From assembly GCA_032718475.1 (NCBI GenBank), contig JAUCBJ010005408.1, positions 1 to 64,000 of the forward strand: a stretch of DNA of 64,000 nucleotides, written 5' to 3'. Below, piece by piece: positions 18,904-30,654 of the stretch (positions are counted from its first letter, which is position 1; each line of letters starts with the position of its first letter). The position numbers were made by a program, and so were the translations under genes. The stretch comes from Nemertoderma westbladi. Its lineage: Eukaryota; Xenacoelomorpha; Nemertodermatida; Nemertodermatidae. The notes beneath the pieces were generated by a model, which worked only from the letters and a program-made list of their open reading frames with translations, had not been told where the DNA came from and ran no database searches.

Positions 18904-21222
18904 ATGACATCGCAATCAAGTTCAATCAAAGTCAAGGAATATAATGACAGACGACAGGTTGAGAAGGTAGAAGTTGAAATTCCCAATGAGGACAGGGTAG
19001 AGATAAACATCCCCAAATGTTCTAGCCCCATTGTGCGACGTTATTTGACTCTAAGGAATCTATTAATTGGGATAATTTTACTTCTGGTACTAATAGTAGC
19101 AGCTTTAATTATCGTTCTCGCCATTGGAGGCTCAAGTAGTGAGGCATTATGTCTGACCCCCGAGTGCATTTACATGGCATCCTCCATCTGGGCTAATATG
19201 AACACCTCGGTCGATCCCTGCCAGGATTTCTACAACTATGCATGTGGGGGCTGGATCAACAAGAACCCTATTCCACCCGATATGAACGTATGGAGTCCAA
19301 TAAAAAAGAAAGAGTTCGAAACCAAGATATTGCTAAAGTCTATGTTGGATGAAATAACGGCCAGAGGGAATTATACCAGCGAGGATGATGCAATAGGTAA
19401 AGCTCATAGATATTATCTCTCCTGTATGGATGAAAGTGCAAAAGTCAAGTTGGGTGGAAAACCCTTGAGAGAGATAATCCAAAACAACTTTAAGAACTTG
19501 GAATTGCCCGGGTCTGAGTCTAATGGAAGTACATCGAAGGAAGAGTTAACTGAGCTGCTAAAAACGATGTTCACTAACTTACCAATGCTGGGAATGGAAC
19601 CACCTGGTCCGCCTCTAATAGTTGTGGGTTCATTTCCAGACATTAAGGACACTGATGTCCAAGCAATCACCATTACCAAAGGATCTTTGCTTGTGAATCA
19701 ACCCCTATTATATATAAATAAATCCATAGATAACGACACAACATTGACTAACCTATTGCATTATATGAAAGAATTGTCTGTGAAACTCGGGCTCAATGCC
19801 ACAATCATTAATAAAACAATGCGAAAAGCTCTGGAGTTCGAGATGGAATTAGCTGAGTTAAGCCAAGCCCAGCCTTTCACTCCAACCATCAACGGGTTTG
19901 AAAGTAACTATCATAAAATGACAATCGAAAATCTTCAGGAAGAAGCTCCCGTTGTTATGTGGCAGGATTTATTGCAACATATATTTAATCTTGTTGGATA
20001 TACAATAACATCAAAGGAAGAAGTTGTTGTGTATTCCTTGGAATATTTGAAAGGTTTAAGTGAAATTATGAATCATACTGATTCAGCTGTAGTCGAACAT
20101 TACATGTTGTTCAGGTTTATGGATGCCCAGGTTAAATATCTTTCTGATGATTTTATTAACTTTAAAAAACAATATTTGGGAGGAGATCAGGGACCAAAGT
20201 GGAAGAGCTGTCTCCAACATACAGATAATAGTCTCCCTTCTTCCATTGGAGCGTTGTTTGTAGATAGACGATTTGATAAGGCTAGCAAGGAAGATGCTTC
20301 AAAGATGATTGATAGAATCCGAGATGCTTTCATAGAGAATCTACCACAGGTGGCCTGGCTGGATGCCGATACATTGAACAAAGCCGAGCGTAAAGCCAAG
20401 ATGATGGAGAAGTTAATTGGTTACCCGGACATTATTCTCGATAGATCCTCCCTAAATGATAAATATAAGTCTTTGGATATGAAAAAAGATGAATTCATTA
20501 ATAACAGTTGGAAATTAAAGATATTTGCATTAAAAAATCATTTGATTAAGCTGCGGGAGGCGTTTAGAGATTCCGGGGAGATCAGATATAACCCGGCCTC
20601 CGTTAATGCGTTTTATAATCTCCTTTACAACGAAATGTCGTACCCCGCGGGTATCCTCCAGACCCCCTTCTACGACAATTCCTTCCACAAGGCGCTCAAC
20701 TTCGGTGGTATTGGGTCGATCATGGGACATGAGTTGACGCACGGTTTCGACTCCAATGGACGTAAATACGATGCCAAAGGGAACCTACGCCGATGGTGGA
20801 GTAACGATTCGATCTCAAAGTTCGAGAAACAGGCAGATTGTATGAGGGAGCAGTACAGTGCCTATACAGTGCATGGAGAAAATGTTAACGGCAACTTAAC
20901 GCTGGGCGAGAACATCGCGGATAATGGTGGTTTAAAGAGTTCCTTCCTCGCCTACCGAACCTGGGTGGAACAGAACGGAGAAGAGAAACAGCTGCCCGCC
21001 CTGCAGCTTAATAACGAGCAGTTGTTTTTCCTCAGCTTCGCACAGAACTGGTGCTACTCGGCTACCAAGGGGGTGGCCAGATATTATCTAATAGTCGATA
21101 ATCACAGCCCCGCAAAGTGGCGTGTGGTCGGCAGTTTATCCAACTCTAACGAATTCAGCGAGGTTTTCAGTTGTCCCAAAGACAGCCCGATGAATCCTAC
21201 CAATAAATGTACCGTCTGGTAA
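18904..21222 (+). CDS. ECE: M13 zinc metallopeptidase, neprilysin/endothelin-converting-enzyme type
   Basis: This 772-residue type II membrane peptidase would trim or inactivate small extracellular peptides. A cytosolic tail of about 50 residues is followed by one transmembrane helix (about 52-75) and a large extracellular domain. The first Cys motif of the family is present (CLTPECIYMAS, 83-93; VDPCQDFYNYACGGW, 103-117). The zinc site is HELTH at 609-613 (Glu610 catalytic), with third ligand Glu669 in GENIADNGG. Substrate-binding NAFY (568-571), WCYSATKG (716-723) and His734 are in place. The C-terminus SPMNPTNKCTVW has the family CxxW ending and looks closest to ECE. Length is normal and all catalytic residues are present. 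It has no intron, which is unusual for this family in animals. AT-rich TATA-like sequence lies at 18848-18880. Confidence 0.95.
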   Translation: MTSQSSSIKVKEYNDRRQVEKVEVEIPNEDRVEINIPKCSSPIVRRYLTLRNLLIGIILLLVLIVAALIIVLAIGGSSSEALCLTPECIYMASSIWANMNTSVDPCQDFYNYACGGWINKNPIPPDMNVWSPIKKKEFETKILLKSMLDEITARGNYTSEDDAIGKAHRYYLSCMDESAKVKLGGKPLREIIQNNFKNLELPGSESNGSTSKEELTELLKTMFTNLPMLGMEPPGPPLIVVGSFPDIKDTDVQAITITKGSLLVNQPLLYINKSIDNDTTLTNLLHYMKELSVKLGLNATIINKTMRKALEFEMELAELSQAQPFTPTINGFESNYHKMTIENLQEEAPVVMWQDLLQHIFNLVGYTITSKEEVVVYSLEYLKGLSEIMNHTDSAVVEHYMLFRFMDAQVKYLSDDFINFKKQYLGGDQGPKWKSCLQHTDNSLPSSIGALFVDRRFDKASKEDASKMIDRIRDAFIENLPQVAWLDADTLNKAERKAKMMEKLIGYPDIILDRSSLNDKYKSLDMKKDEFINNSWKLKIFALKNHLIKLREAFRDSGEIRYNPASVNAFYNLLYNEMSYPAGILQTPFYDNSFHKALNFGGIGSIMGHELTHGFDSNGRKYDAKGNLRRWWSNDSISKFEKQADCMREQYSAYTVHGENVNGNLTLGENIADNGGLKSSFLAYRTWVEQNGEEKQLPALQLNNEQLFFLSFAQNWCYSATKGVARYYLIVDNHSPAKWRVVGSLSNSNEFSEVFSCPKDSPMNPTNKCTVW

Positions 21223-22250
21223 TAAGTAATTCATTTCAAAAACAACTGTGACGACATCCATTATTTACCAAGTCAACCAATCTCAGTAACTTGGTTATTC
21301 TCACTGTTTGCATAGGCTTATAGACCTTATATTACCTTGTATACCAGATTCTGTAGTGTTTTTAGAAATTGTTCATTTTCATTCACCGTTTTGTTTTTCG
21401 CAATTGGTAATTTTCGTTTCGTAAATTTTGAGTTGGATTTAATTTTGACATCGCAATGTGTAAATCGAATTGCTAACGCTTTAGTATTATTAGTATTACT
21501 AATGTACAGTAGGCGTAGGCCCTACAGTATTTGTAGAGCCATCCCGGAAGGTTTTTTAGAACACCCCGGATGTAAGGGTGGTGCACCTACCCTTTTGCTG
21601 TATTACAGTATATTATTATATTTTTATTGTAATTGTAAAGTATGTAAAATTAAATTTTATTATCAATTAAAAAAAAATATATACAAAATGAGGTTAAACG
21701 TAACTAAAGAGACAAGTTTTTAATTACAACAGTCAATTTAATCAATAATAATTGTAGTAATCTTTGAAGTTACACCATAACATGGCGCGCTATTAGAAAG
21801 TGTGAATATTTACTGTAAATGTATAAGCTCTGTGTTTATTGTTATTATTAATTTGTTATTTTCTAAAGATTATCTTGAGATTTCTTCGAGATTTTTTTTA
21901 CGACAACCTACTGTATACCTTTTATGTGAAATAGGAAATAAGTTTTTTCGAATTCTTTTCAATGATAGTGAAGTAAAGTAAAGTTTGTAAATGTTCTCAC
22001 GAGAAAGTGTTTAGTCACTTTAGACCACACATTTGGTCACTTTTGAAGATAATGGCCAAATACAGTACATTGTGGGTATTATTGCAGCAAATATAGTGTA
22101 TAATTGTTCATTGTGTCTTAGCGTATTTTATTGTTTAGACGGATTTTCTACAGTAGTAGCAGGCATACAAAATACAAAACTATTTATAAAAACTTAAATT
22201 TTAATAGTTTGTAAACAATAAACGTCAAGTCCATAAACATAAAGAATAAC
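21223..22250. other. 3' flank of the metallopeptidase gene
   Basis: This is AT-rich sequence, probably the 3' untranslated region, with ATTAAA near 21667 and AATAAA near 22217 as candidate polyadenylation signals. A 128-codon open frame at 21337-21723 has low-complexity composition and no recognisable domain, so I do not call it a gene. Confidence 0.45.
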
Positions 22251-23779
22251 TATTTACATTCTTGTTTGTAAAGTAGCACTTTACAGTGTGATGATCCGAG
22301 TGGCTTTGTTACACGAACGAACGTTAGTGAGTGAGTGAAAATAACGCCACGAGGATCAGAACACTGTACGCGTGTCTGTTGGCGTTTGTGTTTTGAAGTT
22401 GTATTCGAGTGGACAGTCACGCCGGTTTCGAGGTAACCATACCGACCTGTGATAAGCGTTGGTTTTGTTGAGTGCCGGTATTCATCTTCTCTCACCTCTT
22501 CAATGTCAGATGTTGCAAATACTGCATAACACGAATAACGGTATATATTTCAATACTTGTCAATAGTAATATATATAATTTAGTATGTAATATGTAATAT
22601 GCTAATATTTTATATCTGTACTGTTGAGCAAACTCTACATAAATTCCAACCTGTGCTATCGCCGGTAGTGCTGTTGCTGTGCAAGTGCTGAAGTGCATGT
22701 TGCCACCGGTCAGCCGGTACCGGTAGTACTGTAGGGTGGTACCTACGGTCGTGCACTACAACGGCAGTACAGCAATACGGTGTACCGTGCCAATGACTGA
22801 ATGATTAGCGGTAACTATCTCAACTATTATATTATTACTTACCGGTGCCGGTACTGGGCTAATTAGGCCTAAACTATAATCACCGCAAGGGTTGCCGGGC
22901 CATGTCTAATTAGATTACATGCCATATGGCATGTCTGCAGTGTATGGTACCGGCTGACCAGTATTGCAGTATTGACTGAATTGCAGGATTCTCGATTCAG
23001 GGATTGAGTACAGCCTGACAGTACCGGTACACATGGTACATGCAGATTGGCAGACGCCCCAATGCATTGCAAAATTTGTCAGAAACCCAGCTGATTTATC
23101 CTACAGTAATAATAATTTAACGCATTTTAAATTTCCGGATAAATCAATTTACTTCATAACTACAATAACAGTTACACTGATGCTGCACGAAGGCCCCACG
23201 CAAATTCTACTTGGAACAATTTTCAAACTTTTGCCAAACAACATGTGTACCAAGTTTGGATAGATTTCATCAAGGATCTGGCCGAGTTATTAACGTTTAA
23301 AATAAAATACTGAAAAAAAACGCGACAGAACGACAGAACGACAGGTTGATTAATGGTACCCCTACGCTAAGGCTCACTCACTTCGTGGCTCGCCCCACAT
23401 AGATGTATTTGTAACTTTATACAATACTTGACAATTATTAAGACAAGTATACTTGTCACAAGTTGAATACTTGATAATAGACGAGGTGTATTATTCATGG
23501 ATGACCCAGTGTCTGAGTGGATATTATACAACTCCTGGACTGCTTTCATTGAGTGTGTGGTGGCTCAGGTTAAATTCTGAGTAAATATTTTTTTTTGAGT
23601 ATATTTAAGTATATTAATGAGTATAGTAATTTTTATACATTTGAGTATACAATTTGCACAAATTATTGTCCCGTGTGAACACTAGCGTATTGCGGGTATG
23701 GTCCCAGGGTCTCGGAACCCTACCTGTAAGGATTCCAACTTACATCACTTCAACTTCTGCATAAATTATAATTTTGGCA
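22251..23779. other. Intergenic region rich in GTACCGGTAC and GGCCTA palindromes
   Basis: No gene was seen. The segment 22690-23040 is dense in CCGGTA motifs. At 23365-23400 lies GCTCACTCACTTCGTGGCTCGCCCCA, the end of a dispersed repeat that also occurs near 27620-27655 and, degenerate, near 27810-27850. Confidence 0.5.
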
Positions 23780-24140
23780 TAAATCAAATAAGTGGGAAGG
23801 TGGATGGGAATCTAGGAACTTGGGAATGTAGGAAGATGGGAAGGTGGATGGGAAAGTGGGAAGGTGGGAATGTAGGAAGATGGGAATGTGGGAAGATGGG
23901 AATATAGGAAGATGGGAATGTGGGAAGGTGGGTGGGAATGTAGGAAGATGGGAATGCGGGAAGGTGGATGGGAATGTGGTAAGGTGGATGGGGATGTGGG
24001 AAGATGGGAATGTAGGAAGATGAGAATGGGGGGAGATGGGAATGTGGGAAGATGGGAAGGTGGGTGGTAATGTGGGAAGGTGGATGGAAATGTAGGAAGA
24101 TGGGAATGTGGGTCGGAATGTGAGAAGATGGGAATGACGT
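23780..24140 (+). repeat. Purine-rich minisatellite (GGGAAGATGGGAATGT type)
   Basis: Tandem 10-12 bp units such as GGGAAGATGG and GGGAATGTGG are all purine-rich on the plus strand. The same family occurs in the opposite orientation at 24565-24770, so the two arrays form inverted arms around the 24145-24560 block. Confidence 0.85.
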
Positions 24141-24144
24141 TATT

Positions 24145-24560
24145 TTTACCTACCAATGGAGGGAAAGGAGCAGGTTACAGAAGCGGGGTATTCTAATCAA
24201 AATAATAAACGATATTGTTACCATTTGAGAGAAAGGAGCAGGTTACAGAGACGTGCATTTCTAACCAAAACAATAAACGATATTGTTACCAATTGAGGGA
24301 AAGGAGCAGGTTACAGAGGCGGGCATTTCTATACGAAACAATAACACTATGTTGTTACCTAACAATCGAGAGAAAGGAGCAGGTTTCAGAGGCAATCATT
24401 TCTGACCAAAACAATAAACATTGTTATCTACCAATTGAAGGAAGGGAGTAGTTTACAGATTCGGGCTTTTCTAAACAAAACAATAAACGTTGTTTTTACC
24501 TGCCAATTGAGGGAAAGGAGCAGGTCACAGCAGCGGGAATTTCTATCCAAACAATAAACA
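24145..24560 (+). repeat. About six tandem copies of a 68-74 bp repeat
   Basis: Each unit reads roughly AATTGAGGGAAAGGAGCAGG, TTACAGAGGCGGGC, TTTCTAACCAAAACAATAAA, then CGATATTGTTACC. Scattered single or inverted copies of the same unit occur at about 48920-48970, 49390-49590, 49800-49840, 57950-57985 and 62643-62870. It is therefore a dispersed family that expanded locally here. Confidence 0.85.
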
Positions 24561-24564
24561 TTGT

Positions 24565-24770
24565 TATTCACATCTTCCCACATTCCCATCAACCTTCCCA
24601 CCTTCCCATCTTCCTACAATCCCATGAACCTTCCACATTTCCACCCACCTTCCCATCCACCTTCACGCATTCCCATCTTCCCACATTCACATCTTCCCAC
24701 ATTCTCATCCGCCTACATTCTCATCTTCTCACCTTCCCACCCACCACCCGCCCACCTTCTCACTCACCGT
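24565..24770 (-). repeat. Inverted arm of the purine-rich minisatellite
   Basis: Units such as CCCACATTCCCATC and CACCTTCCCATC are the reverse complement of the array at 23780-24140. Confidence 0.8.
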
Positions 24771-25540
24771 CCGATCGACTGATCAACAGACAACAGACCA
24801 TCCCCCTTCAAAAGAAAAGAGGCCTTCGCGCATCACGTGAATACCAAAATACCCCCATGTGAAGTTTCCCAGACTGTTTGGGAAGATGGTCAAAATAAGA
24901 AAGTTGCCTAATGATAGTGAATAGGCCAAATTCCTTTCCGATGTATTTTTTTTCGCAGGGAAAGGGAATCCTGGGAAACTTCACATGTGCGGCAAACAGT
25001 GCAAGAAACTATTGCTTTCGTTCACTATTGTTACCTTCTATCACAAAATTACAGTACTTACAGAATGGTTATCTTGTTATCACTAACTTAGTGATAGAAA
25101 GTGCGAAATATCAGCTGAGTCGGCATAGAGAGCCGGCATAGAGTGACTGCAGCAGTAATTTATTGCAGCCAGTAAAATTATTTTTCGATAAAAATTTGTT
25201 ATTATATAATTTCACAGATATATGAGTTTTTAATGCTTAGGATTAGAGATTAGTGTTATTATTAGAGATTTGGGAAGGCTCATGACTTTCGTTTATTGTT
25301 TTGGTTAGTATAACGGACCAGTTTAATAATCTTATCATTTTCATGATAATTTAACGTTGAGAGGATATATTAATAGGCCGAAATGGGATTTGTGTTCATA
25401 TTGTGTTTTTCTGTGAAACACAATATTTAGAAGTTTCGTTAAAAGTTATAACATCGTATTAACGTAGGCCTAATTAGAATAATATTGTTAGAAAAAATAT
25501 TAGACCTACTGTATATGATTCCCCGTACTTAGTTTCAATT
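24771..25540. other. Intergenic, with a small inverted repeat
   Basis: CCATGTGAAGTTTCCCAG near 24856 is mirrored by CTGGGAAACTTCACATGTG near 24970, outlining a possible MITE of about 130 bp. No gene was seen in the rest. Confidence 0.45.
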
Positions 25541-25544
25541 TAAG

Positions 25545-25765
25545 CCTCATGCGAATTTAGTTCCAATGGAAACGAATTTAGTTCCAATTTTGGCGAATTT
25601 AGTTCCAATTTAGGCGAAATTATAGTTCCAATAACTAGAGAAAAACGAAAACGAATTTAGTTCCAATGCATGCGAATTTAGTTCCAATTGATGCGAACTT
25701 AGTTCCAATGGAAGCGAATTTAGTTCCAATGGATGCGAATTTAGTTCCAATGTTTCAGGTGTGGG
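25545..25765 (+). repeat. 21-bp minisatellite, left arm
   Basis: Repeats of GCGAATTTAGTTCCAATG plus three variable bases. The same unit occurs in reverse complement at 27845-28340. Both arrays border the same junction sequence (CCAATGTTTCA, then a degenerate GGCTCGCCCCA motif), so they look like inverted subterminal arrays of one composite element of about 2.8 kb. Confidence 0.8.
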
Positions 25766-26109
25766 GCGAGCCTCGTAGTTGACGAAGAATATGTTTAATG
25801 ACACCATTCATGTGGATGATTAAATAATAATTGGAAATAACTAACCCAAAACGCCCAATCCCCTAACCAATACAATCTTATCCCAAACAACGCCCAACCT
25901 CTTAACCCAAACAACGCCCATCTACCTAAACCGATTCAACTGGTAAATATTGTATTTGGTGTGAAAATGGCACAATGTGCATGACTTGAGTATATAATAC
26001 TACACGAAGTGGGGCCTTCGCGCAGCACGTGACTTAAATTTAATTTAAGTACTAATTCGAAAGTATTACTGTATTAGCAAATTTTAAGCAGATTTCGCCT
26101 AATTACTTT

Positions 26110-27509
26110 TTACCTCTTTCATTTCTATTCAGACATTTCTGACTCTAGCGGTATAGTGAGAACTGAAGATGGATTAGGGTCTCCAGCCCCACAAAGACAC
26201 AGCCTATGGATGAATAGTACATACGTACATCGGCCAAGTTTCATCTTGAATAACGGATAACGAAATGAGAGACGGATCTCACTTTCAGAAATTTCGTCGT
26301 ATAGCGGCAGACCGATTAAATCTCCCCCCCCCCCCCCCCCCCCCCCCCACAAAGACGCAGCATGTGGTCCAGAATATATGGCAAGATTCAGCTTAAACTG
26401 ATTAAAATCAATGAGACGGGAGAATCTATTCACTTTCAGGCATAAAGTAGTCCTATAGCGGGTGACTGTTGAACTGATTTTCAACAAAACAAATTTTCAA
26501 CTTGGCAGCTTTAAATTCGACAAAGTTATAAGCATGTCAATATCATAACGACGACAACGATTTCACTTTCAGACATTTGGCCCTCTAGCGGCAGACTGGA
26601 GAACTGCAGATGGATTCGCCTCCTTTGAAAGTCACAGCTAATGGTCTAATACATATCTGCCAAGTTTCAGCTTAAACGGATTAAAAGCAAAGAAATGGGA
26701 GGGCATTTAATGTTTAGACATGTGGCCCTCTAGCGGGAGACCATTGCACTGATGGTGTCTGAAAGTCTCTCAAAAATCTCAACTTTTGCTCATATTGATA
26801 CCTACAAATTTTCAACTTGGCAGCTTTAAATCCGACAAAGTTATTAGCATGTCAAAATCGTAACGACGACAACGATTTCACTTTCAGACCTTTGGCCCTC
26901 TAGCGGCAGACTGGAGAACTGCAGATGGATTCGCCTCCTTTGAAAGTCACAGCTAATGGTCTAATACATATCTGCCAAGTTTCAGCTTAAACGGATTAAA
27001 AGCAAAGAAATGTGAGGGCATTTAATGTTTAGACATGTGGCCCTCTAGCGGGAGACCATTGCACTGATGGTGTCTGAAAGTCTCTCAAAAATCTCAACTT
27101 TAGCTCATATTGATACCTACAAATTTTCAACTTGGCAGCTTTAAATCCGACAAAGTTATTAGCATGTCAAAATCGTAACGACGACAACGATTTCACTTTC
27201 AGACCTTTGGCCCTCTAGCGGCAGACTGGAGAACTGGAGATGGATTTGCCTCCTTTGAAAGTCACAGCTAATGGTCTAATACATATCTGCCAAGTTTCAG
27301 CTTAAACGGATTAAAAGCAAAGAAATGGGAGGGCATTTAATGTTTAGACATGTGGCCCTCTAGCGGGAGACCATTGCACTGATGGTGTCTGAAAGTCTCT
27401 CAAAAATCTCAACTTTTGCTCATATTGATACCTACAAATTTTCAACTTGGCAGCTTTAAATCCGACAAAGTTATTAGCATGTCAAAATCGTAACGACGAC
27501 GACGACGAC

Positions 27510-27541
<32 letters not shown>

Positions 27542-27600
27542 CAACGACGACGACGACGACAACGACGACGACGACAACTATTTGTATAAATTGACCCACC
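26110..27600 (+). repeat. 315-bp satellite, three clear copies plus divergent ones
   Basis: The block beginning CTTTCAGACNTTTGGCCCTC starts at 26566, 26881 and 27196, an exact period of 315 bp, with very few differences between copies. A fourth copy runs into the GAC microsatellite. More divergent relatives, with a C-run at 26324-26348, lie at 26130-26500. Each unit contains two related half-modules with GGCCCTCTAGCGG. It has no coding potential. Confidence 0.9.
27493..27580 (+). repeat. (GAC)n microsatellite grown inside the satellite
   Basis: Other satellite copies have only GTAACGACGACAACG at this point. Here the trinucleotide has expanded to about 85 bp with AAC interruptions. Confidence 0.9.
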
Positions 27601-27844
27601 CCCTAACAGTGTCAATTCGCTAAGGCTCCGCCAACTTCGTGGCTCGCCCCACAGACTCAGGCAGTCAGTATCAGTATACTCGTGATGATTTAATATATAA
27701 TTCAAAATGTGTAATTTATACATTTAATTCATTAATAATATTTCGTTTTTTATAAATGACAGAAGGGTTTTACAATTATTGTTGACCCAGACCCACCCCA
27801 AATAGTGGCAATACGCAAAAGGATTCACCTATTACGTGGCTATC

Positions 27845-28340
27845 CCAACGATTGAAACATTGGAACTAAATTCGTAGCCATTGGAACTAAATTCGCATGC
27901 ATTAGAACTAAATTCGCATGCATTGTAACTAAATTCGCATGCATTGGAACTAAATTCGCTTCCATTGGAACTAAATTCGCATGCATTGGAACTAAATTCG
28001 CATGCATTGTAACTAAATTCGCATGCATTGGAACTAAATTCGCTTGCATTGGAGCTAAATTCGCATGCATTGGAACTAAATTCGCATGCATTGTAACTAA
28101 ATTCGCATGCATTGGAACTAAATTCGCTTGCATTGGAGCTAAATTCGCATGCATTGGAACTAAATTCGCATCCATTGGAACTACAGTAAGTTCGTTTTGA
28201 TATTCTGGGATTTGAACTAAGTTCGACTCGATTGGAACTAAGTTCCCTTTGTAAAATTTATTTAGGAACTAAATTCGTTTCAATTGGAGCTAAGTTCGCC
28301 TTTGAAAATGTGCGATTGGAACTAAGTTCGTGCTACCAAT
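27845..28340 (-). repeat. 21-bp minisatellite, right (inverted) arm
   Basis: About 20 units of GCATTGGAACTAAATTCGCAT run from 27845, becoming divergent after 28190. The 21-bp period is a multiple of three, so the minus strand reads through as a seven-residue peptide repeat. This is a by-product, not a gene. Confidence 0.88.
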
Positions 28341-28344
28341 GTAA

Positions 28345-29590
28345 ACAGTATAAACTCGATGCTAAATCAGCTGGAGGTGATGCGTCATGGCTAATTATAC
28401 ACTTAGATATGGCCTACATGTCTGCCGGCTATAAGGGAATGTACTGCCTTTAAAACCGGCGCCATAAGAAATCACGATAGCAAAGCATATAACAGTGACG
28501 GGCGGTGCCCGTTTGCCGCGCATGTCATCAACAGGCACCGCCAGTTTGCCGGCGTTAAAGGGTTTTAACATCCATTATTAAAGTATTTTACAGTAGCAAT
28601 GATAAACGGGACAATAGGAACAAAAAAGGTTTGAAATTACAAAAATAAGTATTTGCAATAATTATTTAGACCGGTATATCTGCTGATCTAAATAACTGCT
28701 GTTTAAATGTGTCTTTATCAGAAGAACGAACACCTCCATAAGAGATCACAAATATTAAAAAATACTAATTTTTGTAAATTTAACCATCGTGTTGTTCCGT
28801 CTACAGTATAAGGTTTGTTATTTATAATTTTTTTCGTGAAAATTGTTGAAAGGTTTACAACTAGCACTGATTTACAGTACAATTTCCTGGAACTGTTCGG
28901 CACATAAATACACTAAGGGTCATAACACTGAAATGTTATAGTTTGTAATAACGATATAAAAAAGTCACTGCTTAAAATGCTAAAAAGGACAATGGAAGAA
29001 CCGCCTTTCCAATGGTCGTCAGTGAATTGCTGTTTCTAATATGAGATCGAGGTTGACATTGTACCTGATTAGAACGAAAACAGGAAGTACATCACTGTAA
29101 CATCGCTGCCCACCACTGTCGGAGTCCACTTTGTGTAGACCACCACCTGTAGATAGTTGGCTAAGGCTGACCAATTCAATTAATCCGTACCCAAGGTAGA
29201 CGACGTACAGTAGGCCTACAGTGTAGTTGCTAACATGCGACAGTGAGTGACTTGTCATGTCACAATAATGATAATGCTTTGGATTGGATACCAAAATGCA
29301 GAATATAATGTGTATTAATAGTGGTTAAACATTGTCATTGGATAATATTTTATTGTAGGCCTACAGTTATTGCAGTTGTTATACAATTATTATAATTATT
29401 TACATTTGGGGTAACGTATATAGCTCTGCTCCGGTACTGCCGTACTAAATTTTAGGGTCATGGCGACCCTAGCTAACTTTATCATATACTGTATGTAAGA
29501 GTAGGCTGTGCATTGTGGAAGTCCTGTAGTAGCAAATTATCATTAGTACTGTAGTAGGCACGGCACAGGATTCCTATTTTTGACAGAAAG
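28345..29590. other. Intergenic, no gene recognised
   Basis: AT-rich sequence with short GC-rich inverted pieces near 28495-28560 (GGGCGGTGCC against GGCACCGCC). I found no conserved coding sequence. Confidence 0.45.
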
Positions 29591-29599
29591 GATCTTGAA

Positions 29600-30607
29600 C
29601 AGGGGCGTCACAGCCACCCCTGCACTCCAGGGGGGCGCAGGGCCAGTTGGGGCGCAGCAGATTTTTACAACGACGTAGTTTAAATGCTCAGTGAAAAATA
29701 TAGAAAAAATCTAATAATAAATTAGAAGATTAATCAATTCGACAATTAATTTTTATTACAACAGTACATATGATATTGATATGATATATTTTGTAGCATC
29801 GAAAGGGCACAAGTACAACAGTGGTCTGTGGCGTTATTTACCTGTTACCCCAAATCTTCAACCTTAATAGTGGTTGATTGGTACCGACGGAAAACTGTCC
29901 ATGCAATTCAAATATGTAACTTTTTTCGCAGTGGAATATCCAGAGCTATGTAGTAACTTTGAAAATTATGTTTTTTTTTATGTTGTAGCTTGTGCAGATA
30001 GAGTGGGGGAACTTTCGACCCAAATGACAGCTTATTACTCCCAAAAATAAAACAGTGACCTGTTCTATTGACTAATTGTTTTGGTCAGTGTAACGTTCCA
30101 CAGTTACCTGCTTCTTTCCTAAAATTGATAATACACCATTGAGACGAAATATTAAATCTATTTAGAAATTTTTTTTATTCCTACGCCAAAAACCTAATCT
30201 ATTTATTTTTCTTTAATTAAAAAAAACACTCCGTTTTAAATATATTGTATTTTCCTACCCAATATTAAACATGTATTCCTGAGCATTTCATTTATGTATG
30301 AATAGCAAACTTAAGTACTAATATACGTAATATAGTCCATTGTTGCCCAGCTACTTGTGTGAGATAAAAATTAGTCTTTCGAACTCCCATACCTCAGATA
30401 TTTTTCAACGAAATTCAGATTGTGTTACAAATTGTTAGAAATTCAGATTACTTTTTAATGTAAAGGGGTGGGTGAGACGTGAGGGGGTGTACGCACAAGC
30501 CACATTTTGCAGGAAGGCTTGAATGGAAATTTAACTTTTTAATCCACTGTAAGGGGGCGCATGCAAAATTTTGCAGGGGGGCGCATTGTCATGTTGCGAC
30601 GCCACTG
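29600..30607. mobile_element. Non-autonomous hAT-like element, 1008 bp
   Basis: The ends CAGGGGCGTC and GACGCCACTG are typical hAT termini, and perfect 8-bp duplications ATCTTGAA flank it at 29592-29599 and 30608-30615. The subterminal regions share GGGGGGCGCA sequences in inverted orientation (about 29630 and 30575-30585). No transposase frame is present, so it would depend on a transposase elsewhere. Confidence 0.9.
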
Positions 30608-30654
30608 ATCTTGAACCACGGCTACAGTATTATAAATATTATATAGCTATTTCA

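Noticed and set aside
21337-21723. 128-codon frame after the metallopeptidase
   Set aside because: Composition is that of AT-rich untranslated sequence, with no domain, splice site or conservation signal.
27840-28175. 111-codon frame reading MHANLVP repeats
   Set aside because: It is the 21-bp minisatellite read in a frame without stops; the period, not selection, explains it.
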